A stretch of DNA of 53,211 nucleotides from an uncultured Allomuricauda sp. Lineage in GTDB: Bacteria; Bacteroidota; Bacteroidia; Flavobacteriales; Flavobacteriaceae. Under the pieces are notes generated by a model. The model was not told the origin of the DNA, ran no database searches, and saw only the letters and a list, made by a program, of their open reading frames with translations. The position numbers and the translations under genes are program-made. The DNA is taken from the NCBI RefSeq assembly GCF_947258355.1, contig NZ_CAMYIC010000016.1, forward strand, positions 1-53,211. The letters run 5' to 3'. Of this stretch, positions 9,130-18,807 are shown in pieces (within the stretch, counting starts at the first letter, position 1; the number at the start of each line of letters is the position of its first letter).

Positions 9130-9681
9130 AATTGTTGAGGTTTGTCTAGTTAGTTAATACGTACGAGATTTAAATTCAAGATTTAGTTTAAATAGTTAAA
9201 ATTTTAGTTAATTTTTTATAATTGTAACAGAATAATGTTAAAAAAACACTTTACCTGTCAATGCAAATTAAAACATATTTTTCTCGAAAAAACAAATTGA
9301 CAACTAGATTTTTGTTATATCCATAAAATCCTAGGGATATATTACAGTTTTCGCAAACGTTTTCGAGGATATCCGATTTAGAATAAGCATTCAAGAACAA
9401 AAACAATTAAGTTTTACTTAACAATTCCTTAACAGTAGGATTTTAAAGGTTTTAGCGGTTTTTTGGAACCATGTGCAAGGTGTTGGACTTTATGGAAAAG
9501 ATGTGTTTTGATAACAAATCGGATATAAAAAGTGATTTTTTTTGAAAAAAATAAAAATGATGTAAAAACCTCAAGAATTTATAATATTGCGGTATCGATA
9601 ACCGTGAATGTGGTTTTTTGTCATTCTGTCAAAAAGTAATTATCGATTATTTCAACCCGGCAATAAAGCATACCTCAACCA
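9130..9681. promoter_or_regulatory. Divergent regulatory region between susC and the FG-GAP gene
   Basis: This AT-rich 552-bp gap holds no convincing gene. It contains the LacI-type palindrome at 9352-9365. A TAACA-N6-TGTTA inverted repeat at 9225-9240 lies about 95 bases before the susC start. Two ATCGAT cores at 9594-9599 and 9642-9647 lie 48 bases apart near the FG-GAP gene; the first sits in the near-palindrome GGTATCGATAACC. No exact TAnnTTTG element is found for either gene, so the promoters are not placed. Confidence 0.5.
9352..9365. promoter_or_regulatory. Putative LacI-family operator
   Basis: CGCAAACGTTTTCG is a near-perfect palindrome centred on CG, with 6 of 7 half-site bases matching. 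It has the shape of LacI/GalR-family operators (GAAAACGTTTTC type). It lies 223 bases upstream of susC and 317 upstream of the FG-GAP gene, so one regulator could govern both arms. No LacI-family gene is in the window. Confidence 0.5.
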
Positions 9682-12600
9682 ATGAAGATATCCAGAACAA
9701 TACCCCTATTACTTTTTTTACTTGTTATTTCCTGTGGTAAAAAAGAGGACACAAAACATTTATTTGAATTACTGGAACCCAATACTACCCATGTTGACTT
9801 TAACAATCAATTGGTAGAATCGGATACTATGAACATCGTTGGCTTTGAGTATATGTACAATGGTGCTGGGGTCGGTGTTGGAGATATCAATAATGATGGA
9901 TTGAAGGATGTATATTTTACAGGCAACCAAGTCCCTGACAAGCTCTACATTAATAAAGGCAACTTTGAATTTGAGGATATTAGCGAGTCTGCCAATATTG
10001 TTAGCACTGGGTGGTCCAATGGGGTAACTATGACGGACATCAACGAAGATGGATTATTGGATATTTATGTAAGTCGGGGGGGGACCCGCGAATGGCCAAG
10101 GGAAGATTGGGCCAATAGAATGTTTGTGAACAATGGTGATGGTACTTTTACCGATAGGGCAAAGGAATATGGGATTGCCGACACCGGATACAGTGTGCAA
10201 GCTGTCTTTTTTGACTATGATAAAGATGGAGACCGTGATTTATATGTTCTTACCAATGCCTTGGTAGATTATAACAGGAATACTTCCAAATACAAAACCA
10301 GCGATGGTAGTGCCGATAGTACCGATCGGTTGTATAGAAATAATGGTGATGGCACTTTTACCAACATTTCACTGGATGCCGGTATTACGATGGAAGGTTT
10401 TGGTCTCGGCGTATCTGTTTGCGACATAAATAAGGACGGGTGGATGGACCTTTATATATCCAATGATTTTCTTACCGACGACCTTTTGTTCATTAATAAT
10501 CATGATGGGACCTTTACCGATCAGCTAACCACATATTTTAGGCATTTGAGCTATAATGGTATGGGTAACGATGTTGGTGACCTGAACAACGATGGCAATC
10601 CCGAACTTTTTACGGTGGATATGTTCCCTAACAGTAATGAAAGGATAAAGCAGACTATGATGAAACCAAGTCTAGATGTTTTTTCCCATAACATCAATAT
10701 TGGATATGCTCCACAATATGTTAGGAATACACTACAGCTCAATAATGGAAACCAGACCTTTAGCGAAATAGGACAGTTTAGTGGCATCTACAATACCGAT
10801 TGGAGTTGGGCCCCTTTAATTGCCGATTTTGATAACGATGGCCTCAATGATATTTTTATAACAAACGGTTACAGACGGGACATTACCAATTTGGATTATC
10901 AATCCTACACCCAAAGACCGGCCAAATACCAAACCGAGGATGAGTTGATCCAGGGGGAACTGGAAAGGGTAAGCAACCTTCCGGAAGTAAAACTGTCCAA
11001 TTATATCTATAAAAACAATGGTGATCTCACTTTCACGGATAAGATCGTGGAGTGGGGATTGGAGAAACCACTTTACTCCAATGGAGCTGCCTTTGCAGAT
11101 TTGGATAACGATGGTGACCTGGACCTGGTCATTAATAATATCGATGATCCCGCGAGCATTTATAAAAACAATACCATTGAATTCTCAACTCCCGAAAGTC
11201 AATCGTTTTTCTTGAATATTGATCTTAAAGGAGCAGAAAACGAAGATGTAACCGGAACGGAAGTCCGAATTTATCACGATGGAAAGTCACAGTATAAGTT
11301 TGCCTCTACGGTAAGGGGATATTTATCCACCATGGATGCGGGAATGCATTTCGGACTCGGTAATTCGGAAAAGATAGATTCCTTAGTGGTAAAATGGAAC
11401 AATGGAAATGTACAGACCATATATAATGTGGATGCAAATCAAAAATTGATTTTGGATATTAACGAGGCACATCCAGCGGATGAAGACGTAACCACAAACG
11501 ACTCTCCAAAACTGTTCCGTGAGATCATACAGGAAATGGGTATCGATTATAAACATGTGGAGGATGATTTTGATGAGTTCAAATTACAGACCACCTTACT
11601 GAAAATGAATACCAACTTAGGTCCGGGAATTGCCGTTGGTGATGTCAATGGGGATTCGCTGGAGGATTTTTATATCGGTGGTACCAAGGAAAACCCAGGA
11701 AAACTCTATGTGCAGGTTAACGGTGGTAAATTTGAAGAAAAACCCATAGAATGTGCAGGTTTAAGGGAGGATATGGGAGTCGTTTTTGCTGATTTGGACA
11801 ATGATGGCGATTTGGATCTTTTGTCAGTAGACGGAGGAGGAATTGAAGAGATGGCACGTCAGGACTATACCGATGTTGTTTATTATAACGATGGTGATGG
11901 CAACTTTACATGTAGTGAAGTGCTGGACCGAAAATCCAGGGGCTCCACAGCGGAGTTGGCAGATTTTGACAATGATGGCGATCTGGACATCTTTATAGGT
12001 GGGCGGGTCATCAATGGTTTTTATCCCAAAAGCCCAAAAAGCTATCTATTGAGAAATGACCCTGATGGATTCAAGGACATTAGTTCGGAGGTATTTGACT
12101 CTCAAGAACTGGGCATGGTGAGCGATGCCATTTGGACCGATTTTGACAACGATGGACACTTCGACCTGATCTTGGTAGGTGAGTTTATGGAAGTTACTTT
12201 CCTAAAAAACGATAACGGCAAATTCAATGATATTACCAATAATACCGGTTTGGAATTTACCAATGGCTGGTGGAACAGTATTGCTTCCGGTGATTTTGAT
12301 AACGATGGCGACATGGATTATGTGGTCGGTAATTTTGGATTGAACAGTGATTTTAAATGCTCTCCAGAGCAGCCCATTACTATCTATACCAAGGATGTGG
12401 ATGGAAATGGAACCATAGATCCTTTGATAAGTTGCTATAGGGAAGGACAGGAACACCTGATCCATACAAGGGATATTTTGGTAGACCAGATCAGTGCCAT
12501 GAAAGGCAAATTCAAGGATTATGAATCTTATGCGAGAGCAGATTTTGATGATGTGAAGGAAGCCGCAGGATTAAAAGATGCAGGTCAATTGAAAGTGTAT

Positions 12601-13188
12601 GATTTTGCTTCCAGTTATATTGAAAATTTGGGTAATGGCAAGTTTACTATGAAGCAGTTACCGAAAGAAATTCAATTTTCACCTGTATTTGGAATGTTGA
12701 CCGATGATTTCAACGGTGATGGAAATTTGGACCTTTTGGTGTCGGGCAACCAGTTTGATATTGAACCATTTATTGGGAGAAGTGACGCATCTATTGGGTA
12801 CTGTTTATTGGGTGATGGAAAAGGAGGTTTCAATGTGATGGATCCCAACAAAAGTGGTCTTTTAATAACAGGGAGCGCCAAAGGTGCCGCAATCATACAA
12901 TTGGAAGATGGTAGCTCTGCCATGCTTATTGGAATGAATTCAGGAGAACCGTCAGCTTACGGGTATAACAATGTAGGGATGGCTTCTGTATCGTTGAAAC
13001 CCAACGATGCATTTGCTGTAATAAGCATGATGGATGGTAGGCAGCGAAAAGTGGAGTTTCCTTATGGGGATACGTATTTGGGAAATTCATCCAGAAAACT
13101 GAAGTACGACAAATCCATTACCTCAGAAATAAAAATAACTGATTACCAAGGGAACACACGGAGCCTAAAAGTTGTTGGGTTACAATAA
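9682..13188 (+). CDS. FG-GAP/VCBS repeat lipoprotein with UnbV/ASPIC domain
   Basis: This is 1168 aa with a lipoprotein signal ending VISC (Cys18). Many D-x-D-N-D-G-x-x-D loops (for example DFDNDGLNDI, DLDNDGDLDL, DFDNDGDMDY) mark FG-GAP/VCBS beta-propeller blades that bind calcium, in two sets. Between them, at about residues 505-595, lies an ASPIC/UnbV domain (GTEVRIYHDGK, STVRGYLS, FGLGNSEKIDSLVVKWNNG). The C-terminal set is less regular. Such CRTAC1-like proteins often sit beside SusCD pairs in Bacteroidota; surface binding of glycans or protein is inferred, and no catalytic residues are visible. It is divergent from susC and shares a regulatory region with it. Confidence 0.9.
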   Translation: MKISRTIPLLLFLLVISCGKKEDTKHLFELLEPNTTHVDFNNQLVESDTMNIVGFEYMYNGAGVGVGDINNDGLKDVYFTGNQVPDKLYINKGNFEFEDISESANIVSTGWSNGVTMTDINEDGLLDIYVSRGGTREWPREDWANRMFVNNGDGTFTDRAKEYGIADTGYSVQAVFFDYDKDGDRDLYVLTNALVDYNRNTSKYKTSDGSADSTDRLYRNNGDGTFTNISLDAGITMEGFGLGVSVCDINKDGWMDLYISNDFLTDDLLFINNHDGTFTDQLTTYFRHLSYNGMGNDVGDLNNDGNPELFTVDMFPNSNERIKQTMMKPSLDVFSHNINIGYAPQYVRNTLQLNNGNQTFSEIGQFSGIYNTDWSWAPLIADFDNDGLNDIFITNGYRRDITNLDYQSYTQRPAKYQTEDELIQGELERVSNLPEVKLSNYIYKNNGDLTFTDKIVEWGLEKPLYSNGAAFADLDNDGDLDLVINNIDDPASIYKNNTIEFSTPESQSFFLNIDLKGAENEDVTGTEVRIYHDGKSQYKFASTVRGYLSTMDAGMHFGLGNSEKIDSLVVKWNNGNVQTIYNVDANQKLILDINEAHPADEDVTTNDSPKLFREIIQEMGIDYKHVEDDFDEFKLQTTLLKMNTNLGPGIAVGDVNGDSLEDFYIGGTKENPGKLYVQVNGGKFEEKPIECAGLREDMGVVFADLDNDGDLDLLSVDGGGIEEMARQDYTDVVYYNDGDGNFTCSEVLDRKSRGSTAELADFDNDGDLDIFIGGRVINGFYPKSPKSYLLRNDPDGFKDISSEVFDSQELGMVSDAIWTDFDNDGHFDLILVGEFMEVTFLKNDNGKFNDITNNTGLEFTNGWWNSIASGDFDNDGDMDYVVGNFGLNSDFKCSPEQPITIYTKDVDGNGTIDPLISCYREGQEHLIHTRDILVDQISAMKGKFKDYESYARADFDDVKEAAGLKDAGQLKVYDFASSYIENLGNGKFTMKQLPKEIQFSPVFGMLTDDFNGDGNLDLLVSGNQFDIEPFIGRSDASIGYCLLGDGKGGFNVMDPNKSGLLITGSAKGAAIIQLEDGSSAMLIGMNSGEPSAYGYNNVGMASVSLKPNDAFAVISMMDGRQRKVEFPYGDTYLGNSSRKLKYDKSITSEIKITDYQGNTRSLKVVGLQ

Positions 13189-13190
13189 TT

Positions 13191-14249
13191 TTATTGGTCC
13201 ATCTCAAAAATTTCAGCTGCTTTTTTCGCCACGTTGATTCTTACTTGCGAAGCGTTGGCCCTTCGATATGCAGCTTTGGTTTTAAAGGCGAGAACGGTTT
13301 CAATGGCCGGGTAAACGGTAATGTTTTGTCCCATTGCGCCCTTGGCTGAATAGGCACCTTCAAACCGTTTGTCATCAACATCTTGCCACAGCCACCACAT
13401 ATAGCCATAACCATAATTTACCCCGCTTCCCTCAAATACGGGAACATTGGTATTCAATTCCTTATGCGTGGTCCTGGTTTTGAGCATTTCATCCACCCAA
13501 GATTCGCTCACGACCTGTACATCTTTCCATTTGCCTTTGTTCAACATCAATAGGCCTAGACGCGCCATATCCCTGGTCGAAAACCACATGGGGTAGGCCA
13601 AATATTTGGAAATTTCGGTGTTTCCTTGTTTGTGTTGGACGGAACGGTCCCAATCCTGCATGTGAAGAGGATTCGCCAATTGACGTTCCACCTCATCGTA
13701 GATGTTTTCACCTGTTTCTTGTTCAAAAATATATCCGGCAACATTAAAATCCCAGTTGCTGTACAACCAATAGCTGCCGGGTTCCACGGAGCCTCTTTCT
13801 GGTGCATATTCCTGCATACCCCCTGGATACCCTTCGGGATGGTATACGCCCGATCTGGCCGAAATAATATCCTTTACCGTAGCTTTCTCTTCAATGGGAA
13901 GTATACCCTCCACATCATCGATACCCAATTCCTTGATGGTTTTGCTCAAGTCGATGGTGCCATCTTCCACGTATTGGCCATAAAGCATGGAAAGCACACT
14001 TTTTCGGATGGAGGCGATATAGCTCAACTCTTCCAAATCCCCAAAATCGAAAACCACTTTTCCTTTATGCACGATCATAAGCCCTGTTATTTTTGTACTG
14101 TCGATCAAGTACTCCCTAAAAGCTTGGGCTTTATCATTTTGCCATGGACTGGCCTCTTCCTCATTGGCGGAATGCCAGACTCTATCAGGAAATGTTTGTG
14201 CCCCAAGTCCTAGTGAACAGAGCAGCAAAAGGATAGCTATTGGTTTCAT
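13191..14249 (-). CDS. Serine hydrolase, class C beta-lactamase-like
   Basis: This is 352 aa with a signal peptide (to about Ala17), so it is exported. The penicillin-binding/beta-lactamase fold is shown by the SxxK motif Ser80-Ile-Arg-Lys83, a YSN motif (YSNWDFN) and a late KTK-like segment (AFKTKAA). Family members include D-aminopeptidases, esterases, amidases and beta-lactamases; hydrolysis of beta-lactams is not implied. It is the last gene of a five-gene operon, starting 12 bases after the previous stop. The context (D-amino-acid transaminase and D-aminoacylase upstream) favours a D-peptide or D-amide hydrolase. It ends tail-to-tail with the FG-GAP gene, with only two bases between. Confidence 0.88.
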   Translation of the reverse strand: MKPIAILLLLCSLGLGAQTFPDRVWHSANEEEASPWQNDKAQAFREYLIDSTKITGLMIVHKGKVVFDFGDLEELSYIASIRKSVLSMLYGQYVEDGTIDLSKTIKELGIDDVEGILPIEEKATVKDIISARSGVYHPEGYPGGMQEYAPERGSVEPGSYWLYSNWDFNVAGYIFEQETGENIYDEVERQLANPLHMQDWDRSVQHKQGNTEISKYLAYPMWFSTRDMARLGLLMLNKGKWKDVQVVSESWVDEMLKTRTTHKELNTNVPVFEGSGVNYGYGYMWWLWQDVDDKRFEGAYSAKGAMGQNITVYPAIETVLAFKTKAAYRRANASQVRINVAKKAAEIFEMDQ

Positions 14250-14261
14250 AATAATTGGTTT

Positions 14262-15884
14262 TTATTCGGTTTTGGCAAACCAGAGGTTGCGGACCCTTCC
14301 ATTGGAAATCCAAACTCCTTTAATCACTCCATTTTCTCGTTTGAATTTCAGATAGGATACGGGATATGTTCCTTCCAAAAGGTCGGTCTTCTTTTGCTCC
14401 AATCGTATTTTTCCATGTCGGATATGGTGTGCGTACAATTGTCCCTCTTCATAATGAATCGTATAGGCCGTTTCAATTTCAGGACTGTAATAAGTGCCTG
14501 TATATGCCTTGGCCAAGTTCTCTGTTAATTCCTCTTTTTCAAATTTAGAAAAGACCATAGGTTTACCGCTATAGGGATACAGGGTCATACCCCCATTTTC
14601 AAATTTGATTTTTGTGTCATTATCGGATGCAATAGCAACAAATTCATCATCCCGAATAGGTAAATAAGCGTTTCTGCCAATGTATATGGTATCTCCACCA
14701 ATGGTCAGTGTTCGTTCGGTATACGTTTTATCATCCCAATAGGTACCCGCATAGGATTCCATTTTGTTACTGGAAACCTTGGCAACCTTTAGATCTTTGT
14801 TGGAGGGTTGCTTATCGAATAAGATGGCTGCAATCTGGTTGGACTTTCGAGCAGGTCCTGCAGTGGAAAAGTTCGTTGCAATGGCAATACTGGTTTTATC
14901 TTCAGGGAAAACAGCAATATTGGCCCTGAAACCACCAATGGAACCACCATGACCCACTCTTTTTTTTCCAAATAGCGTATCTACATTTACCCCAAACGCA
15001 TATTGATTGAAGCTTCCGTCGTTTAACAGGTCCAGGGTTTGCATCATGTGAAATGCATCTTTCCAACCCGGTATTGGGTCGTAGTAATTTTTTAAATATT
15101 TAAGCAGGTCATCCGTTGTAGTGTGCATGTTTCCTGAACCTACATACCCCCAGTATTCAACGGCTCTATTAAACCCTTCCAATGTTTGGTAGTAAGAAGT
15201 TGCATTGTTGGGAACTATACGATCATAATTGGCTTCAACATATGTATTGTTCATCCCTAAAGGGATGAAAACTTCTTCCTTCATATAGTCAACAAAAGCG
15301 GTGTCCGTAACTTTTTCGATGATATTGGCCAAGAACATATAGCCGGTGTTGCAGTACATATATTCAGAACCGGGCTCAAAATTGAGTCCGGCCTGTTTTG
15401 CCATTATCCTGTCGAGGTCAGCATTTGTTCTGGTATCATCGCCGCGCCATCCGGCCAGTCCAAAAAGGGCATGAAGACTTCGTAGACCACTGGTATGATG
15501 AAGCATATGCCTAATTGTGATCTTGCTTCCAAATGGGGCAAGACCATCAATATATTGGTCTATGGTATCATCTATGGAAAGCTTGTCCGCCAAGTGTAAC
15601 TTTATAATGGCCAATGCACTGAACTGTTTGGACACAGAGGCTACATTGAAACGTGTTCCTGTACTGTTGGGAACCAAATATTCCATACTGGCAAGCCCAT
15701 AAGCCTTGGAGAAGACCACTTCATCTCCCTTCATAACAGCAATGGCACCACCAGGGTGATTGGGTTTGTTCCATTCCAAGAACAAACTGTCAATAGTTGC
15801 CCATTTTTCCTCACTTAATTGCGCGTTTGAATGAGTGCAAATAATTAGGGCTAGGGTACAACATAATTTTGAAAACAATTTCAT
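14262..15884 (-). CDS. Serine hydrolase, class C beta-lactamase-like, with C-terminal beta domain
   Basis: This is 540 aa with a signal peptide (cleavage near Ala21). The catalytic SxxK is Ser83-Val-Ser-Lys86. YCN (in YMYCNTGYM) and HGG (in GHGGSIGG) supply the second and third motifs. After the roughly 350-residue hydrolase domain comes an extra ~150-residue beta-rich region of the kind found in D-aminopeptidase-like members. It lies seven bases downstream of the M20 peptidase in the same operon. An exported D-stereospecific amino- or carboxypeptidase is the best contextual guess; esterase is the alternative. Confidence 0.88.
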   Translation of the reverse strand: MKLFSKLCCTLALIICTHSNAQLSEEKWATIDSLFLEWNKPNHPGGAIAVMKGDEVVFSKAYGLASMEYLVPNSTGTRFNVASVSKQFSALAIIKLHLADKLSIDDTIDQYIDGLAPFGSKITIRHMLHHTSGLRSLHALFGLAGWRGDDTRTNADLDRIMAKQAGLNFEPGSEYMYCNTGYMFLANIIEKVTDTAFVDYMKEEVFIPLGMNNTYVEANYDRIVPNNATSYYQTLEGFNRAVEYWGYVGSGNMHTTTDDLLKYLKNYYDPIPGWKDAFHMMQTLDLLNDGSFNQYAFGVNVDTLFGKKRVGHGGSIGGFRANIAVFPEDKTSIAIATNFSTAGPARKSNQIAAILFDKQPSNKDLKVAKVSSNKMESYAGTYWDDKTYTERTLTIGGDTIYIGRNAYLPIRDDEFVAIASDNDTKIKFENGGMTLYPYSGKPMVFSKFEKEELTENLAKAYTGTYYSPEIETAYTIHYEEGQLYAHHIRHGKIRLEQKKTDLLEGTYPVSYLKFKRENGVIKGVWISNGRVRNLWFAKTE

Positions 15885-15891
15885 TATCGAC

Positions 15892-17196
15892 TTATTTACT
15901 TAACCCAGCTTGTGATAAGGCAATCAAAAGCGCCAATTGGATGGACTCATCGCTTTCCTCATCGTTTAAATACCATTCGTGTAGGGAATGCGCTCCGCCA
16001 CCTTGTCCTCCTCGGCCAATACAAACGGCAGGGATTCCTTTGGCAACGGGAATATTGATATTGGTAGAGCCACGGCCCAGACGTGGAGCTTCCCCAAATA
16101 ATTTGGTAGCTGCCATGGTGCGTTGAATAAGGGGTAGGGAAGCAGGCAGTTCTCCCGATGGCCTATCACCGATTTTGATGAGTTCGTATGTTACTTCGCC
16201 ACGCACTCCACTGGCATTGTACTCCGATACGGCCTTTTCCACGGACTCTTTAAATATGATTTCAATTTCATCCAAGTTTTTTGGGTCTATGGCACGCATG
16301 TCCACTTCCATCCAAGATTCAAAAGGAATGGAGTTCACCGAGGTGCCACCACCAATTCTTCCTACATTGAAACTTGTTTTTGGAATGTTGCCTGAGGTGT
16401 ATTCCCAGGCAACTTTGGAAAACACATCAATGGCTTTTCCAAGTGCATGATGCGGATTGGCCAGACCGAATGCCCCCCAAGAGTGTCCGCCTTGTCCTTT
16501 AATGAGTAACTTATAGCGCTTGGAGCCCAAACCAGCATTACTGATTCGGCCCAAACCGCCCCCGTCAATGGCAATCCATGAGTCAATATCCAGTCCAGAT
16601 TCGTTGAACATATATTTCATCCCTCGCAGGTCGCCAAGGCCTTCTTCACCAACCGAACCAACAATCAACAGATCTTTTTCTGTTTTAATATCGGCTTTGT
16701 TCATAGCCTTCAACATACTGATTAACATGGCAAGGCCTCGGGTATCGTCACCAATCCCAGGTGCCTTTAAGGTATCTCCTACCTTTTTAACGGTAACATC
16801 GGTTCCTTCAGGGAAAACCACGTCCAAGTGCGCGTCCACACCCACATAGCCCGATTCGCCAGAGGTACCTTTACGTAAACCGATAACGTTTCCAACCTTA
16901 TCTGTCCAAAGACTGTCCACCCCAGCATCTTCCAGCATTTTGGCAAATACTTTTCCTCTTTCATCTTCCATAAAGGGAGGGGCCAAAACTTCGGTCAAGG
17001 TAATGAGGTCCTTTGTGGTCTGGTCCATTTGCGACTTGATATGTGCAAAAGCCTCTTTCACTTCTTTTTTCTTCGTCAATTGCTCTACTTCCTTGGTATA
17101 TTTTTTGGCGATTTCAGTACTTTCCTGCGCCACAAGGGTATGCGCAAAGAGTCCTGAAATCATCAAAATACTGAGTGTGATATGTTTCATTTTCAT
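15892..17196 (-). CDS. M20 family metallopeptidase, exported
   Basis: This is 434 aa with a signal peptide (to about Ala23). M20 metal-site residues are visible: His123 and Asp125 in DAHLDV, the bridging Asp in GIGDDTRG (150/151), the Glu184-Glu185 pair in GEEGLGD, and a late His in GAHSLHEWY. A dimerisation (lid) domain sits between, with GHSWGAFG supplying the expected substrate-side His. Family members are dinuclear zinc di- and tripeptidases or amidohydrolases. It starts nine bases after the D-aminoacylase stop, so cleavage of short, possibly D-residue-containing peptides or N-acyl amino acids is inferred. Length is normal. Confidence 0.92.
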   Translation of the reverse strand: MKMKHITLSILMISGLFAHTLVAQESTEIAKKYTKEVEQLTKKKEVKEAFAHIKSQMDQTTKDLITLTEVLAPPFMEDERGKVFAKMLEDAGVDSLWTDKVGNVIGLRKGTSGESGYVGVDAHLDVVFPEGTDVTVKKVGDTLKAPGIGDDTRGLAMLISMLKAMNKADIKTEKDLLIVGSVGEEGLGDLRGMKYMFNESGLDIDSWIAIDGGGLGRISNAGLGSKRYKLLIKGQGGHSWGAFGLANPHHALGKAIDVFSKVAWEYTSGNIPKTSFNVGRIGGGTSVNSIPFESWMEVDMRAIDPKNLDEIEIIFKESVEKAVSEYNASGVRGEVTYELIKIGDRPSGELPASLPLIQRTMAATKLFGEAPRLGRGSTNINIPVAKGIPAVCIGRGGQGGGAHSLHEWYLNDEESDESIQLALLIALSQAGLSK

Positions 17197-17205
17197 GGTA
17201 TTGTT

Positions 17206-18795
17206 CTATTGTTTTCTTAATACGATTCCTGATTTGATATCCTTAAACTCACCTTGGTCAACTGCTACGCCACCGTTGACGATCACAAATTCGATGCCTT
17301 CGGAATATTGGTGCGGCTTTTCAAAAGTGGCTTTGTCTATGACGGTTTCCGGATTAAATATAGTGATGTCGGCCTTCATCCCTTCTTTGATTTGGCCCCT
17401 GTCCGTCAAGTTAAGACTTTGAGCAGGCAGATAGGTCATTTTTCGAATGGCTTCACTGAGTTCTAATGTGTTTTTTTCGCGTACGTAACGACCAAGTACT
17501 CTCGGGAAGGTTCCGTACCATCTGGGGTGGGGATGGCCCATACCAGGTTCCACCAAGCGACCGTCCGACCCGATCATGGTGAAAGGGTGTTTCATGATGC
17601 GTTTCACGTCTTCTTCTGCCATGGCATGGAAAACGCATGAGGCACCGCCATTCAATTGTGCTTTAATGACCATATCCGCGCCATTCTCAACCGTTGGTTC
17701 CAAATCGTTTTGTTCACACCAATATTTAAGGGTTTTCCCTTCCAGTTCGGGTTGCCATTCCACTTTGGCAAACTGTACTCTATCCAAATCCGATCCACCA
17801 CGGTCATTAAGGATATTGAAAACGATGCCATTTTTTATACTGTCCCTGAGTACGGGATCTGCAACACGTTCTTCAAAAGCTTCCTGTCCACCTGCCCTTG
17901 CCCAGTTTGGAATTAACACCGAAATGCCGGTATAGCTTGCGGCATATGGATATTGATCCATTTTGATGTCCAGACCTTTGGCCCTGGCAGAATCGACCAT
18001 GGCCAAAGTGCGCGCACTCTTTCCCCACATCGGTTTTCCAATGGCTTTATGATGGGTAAGAACTACAGGAATATCTGCTTGTTCGGAAATTTGAATGGCC
18101 TCTGAAACGGCATCGAACAGCCCCAGACCTTCTTCCCTTAAATGCGAGGTGTAAATTCCTCCATAGCCGGAAGCTACTTTGGAAAGGCTGATGACTTCGT
18201 CCACTTCCGAAAATGCCCCTGGCAAATATTTTAAACCTGTTGAAATGCCAAATGCACCATCTTTCATGGCAGTGTCCACTTCTGCTTCCATGGCCTTGAG
18301 CTCTTTAGGGGTAGGTGCCCTATTTTCGAGTCCCATAATATTTCTTCGAACCGTATTGTGCCCTACCAAATAAGCGACGTTCATCCCAATACCTTTTTGC
18401 TGAAGACTGTCCATATAAGGTTTTAGTGGATAGGGGGAATTTCCGTCGGGTCCACCCAAGGATGTAGTGACTCCTTGGCGAACATGACTCTCGCAAGAAT
18501 TCAATTCCATAATCGGTTCCAGATGCGTGTGCATATCAATAAAGCCTGGCGACACGGCCATACCGGATGCATCGATGATTTTGTCGGCCTCTGCCTCATC
18601 AAAATCACCCAAGGCCACGATCAAGGAGTCTTTAATGGCAATATCGGTAAGCGTGGGGTCACCACCCTTGCCATCATAAACGGTTCCGTTTAAAATAACA
18701 ATGTCATAGGTGCTCTGACTTCCACAGGAAAACATCCCTAACAAGCATAATGTAAATAACGATTTAAGAAATGTGTTGGAATTGGTTTTGGTCAT
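17206..18795 (-). CDS. N-acyl-D-amino-acid deacylase-type amidohydrolase, lipoprotein
   Basis: This is 529 aa. A signal peptide with lipobox GMFSC (Cys24) anchors it in the periplasm or outer membrane, unlike classical cytoplasmic D-aminoacylases. The amidohydrolase-superfamily HxH is His89/His91 in GFIDMHTHLE. Other subtype motifs follow in order: GHNTVRR, GISTGLKYLPG, TSHLREE, HHKAIG, DQYPYAAS and GSDG (catalytic Asp). These match the D-aminoacylase/D-glutamate deacylase subgroup, which releases D-amino acids from N-acyl forms. It lies 12 bases after the D-amino-acid transaminase gene, which supports a D-amino-acid substrate. Which N-acyl group it removes is unknown. Confidence 0.9.
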   Translation of the reverse strand: MTKTNSNTFLKSLFTLCLLGMFSCGSQSTYDIVILNGTVYDGKGGDPTLTDIAIKDSLIVALGDFDEAEADKIIDASGMAVSPGFIDMHTHLEPIMELNSCESHVRQGVTTSLGGPDGNSPYPLKPYMDSLQQKGIGMNVAYLVGHNTVRRNIMGLENRAPTPKELKAMEAEVDTAMKDGAFGISTGLKYLPGAFSEVDEVISLSKVASGYGGIYTSHLREEGLGLFDAVSEAIQISEQADIPVVLTHHKAIGKPMWGKSARTLAMVDSARAKGLDIKMDQYPYAASYTGISVLIPNWARAGGQEAFEERVADPVLRDSIKNGIVFNILNDRGGSDLDRVQFAKVEWQPELEGKTLKYWCEQNDLEPTVENGADMVIKAQLNGGASCVFHAMAEEDVKRIMKHPFTMIGSDGRLVEPGMGHPHPRWYGTFPRVLGRYVREKNTLELSEAIRKMTYLPAQSLNLTDRGQIKEGMKADITIFNPETVIDKATFEKPHQYSEGIEFVIVNGGVAVDQGEFKDIKSGIVLRKQ

Positions 18796-18807
18796 AATAG
18801 CGGTTAT

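Noticed and set aside
13626..14213. 195-codon plus-strand frame opposite a serine hydrolase
   Set aside because: Antisense to a gene with intact catalytic motifs; no recognisable protein features.
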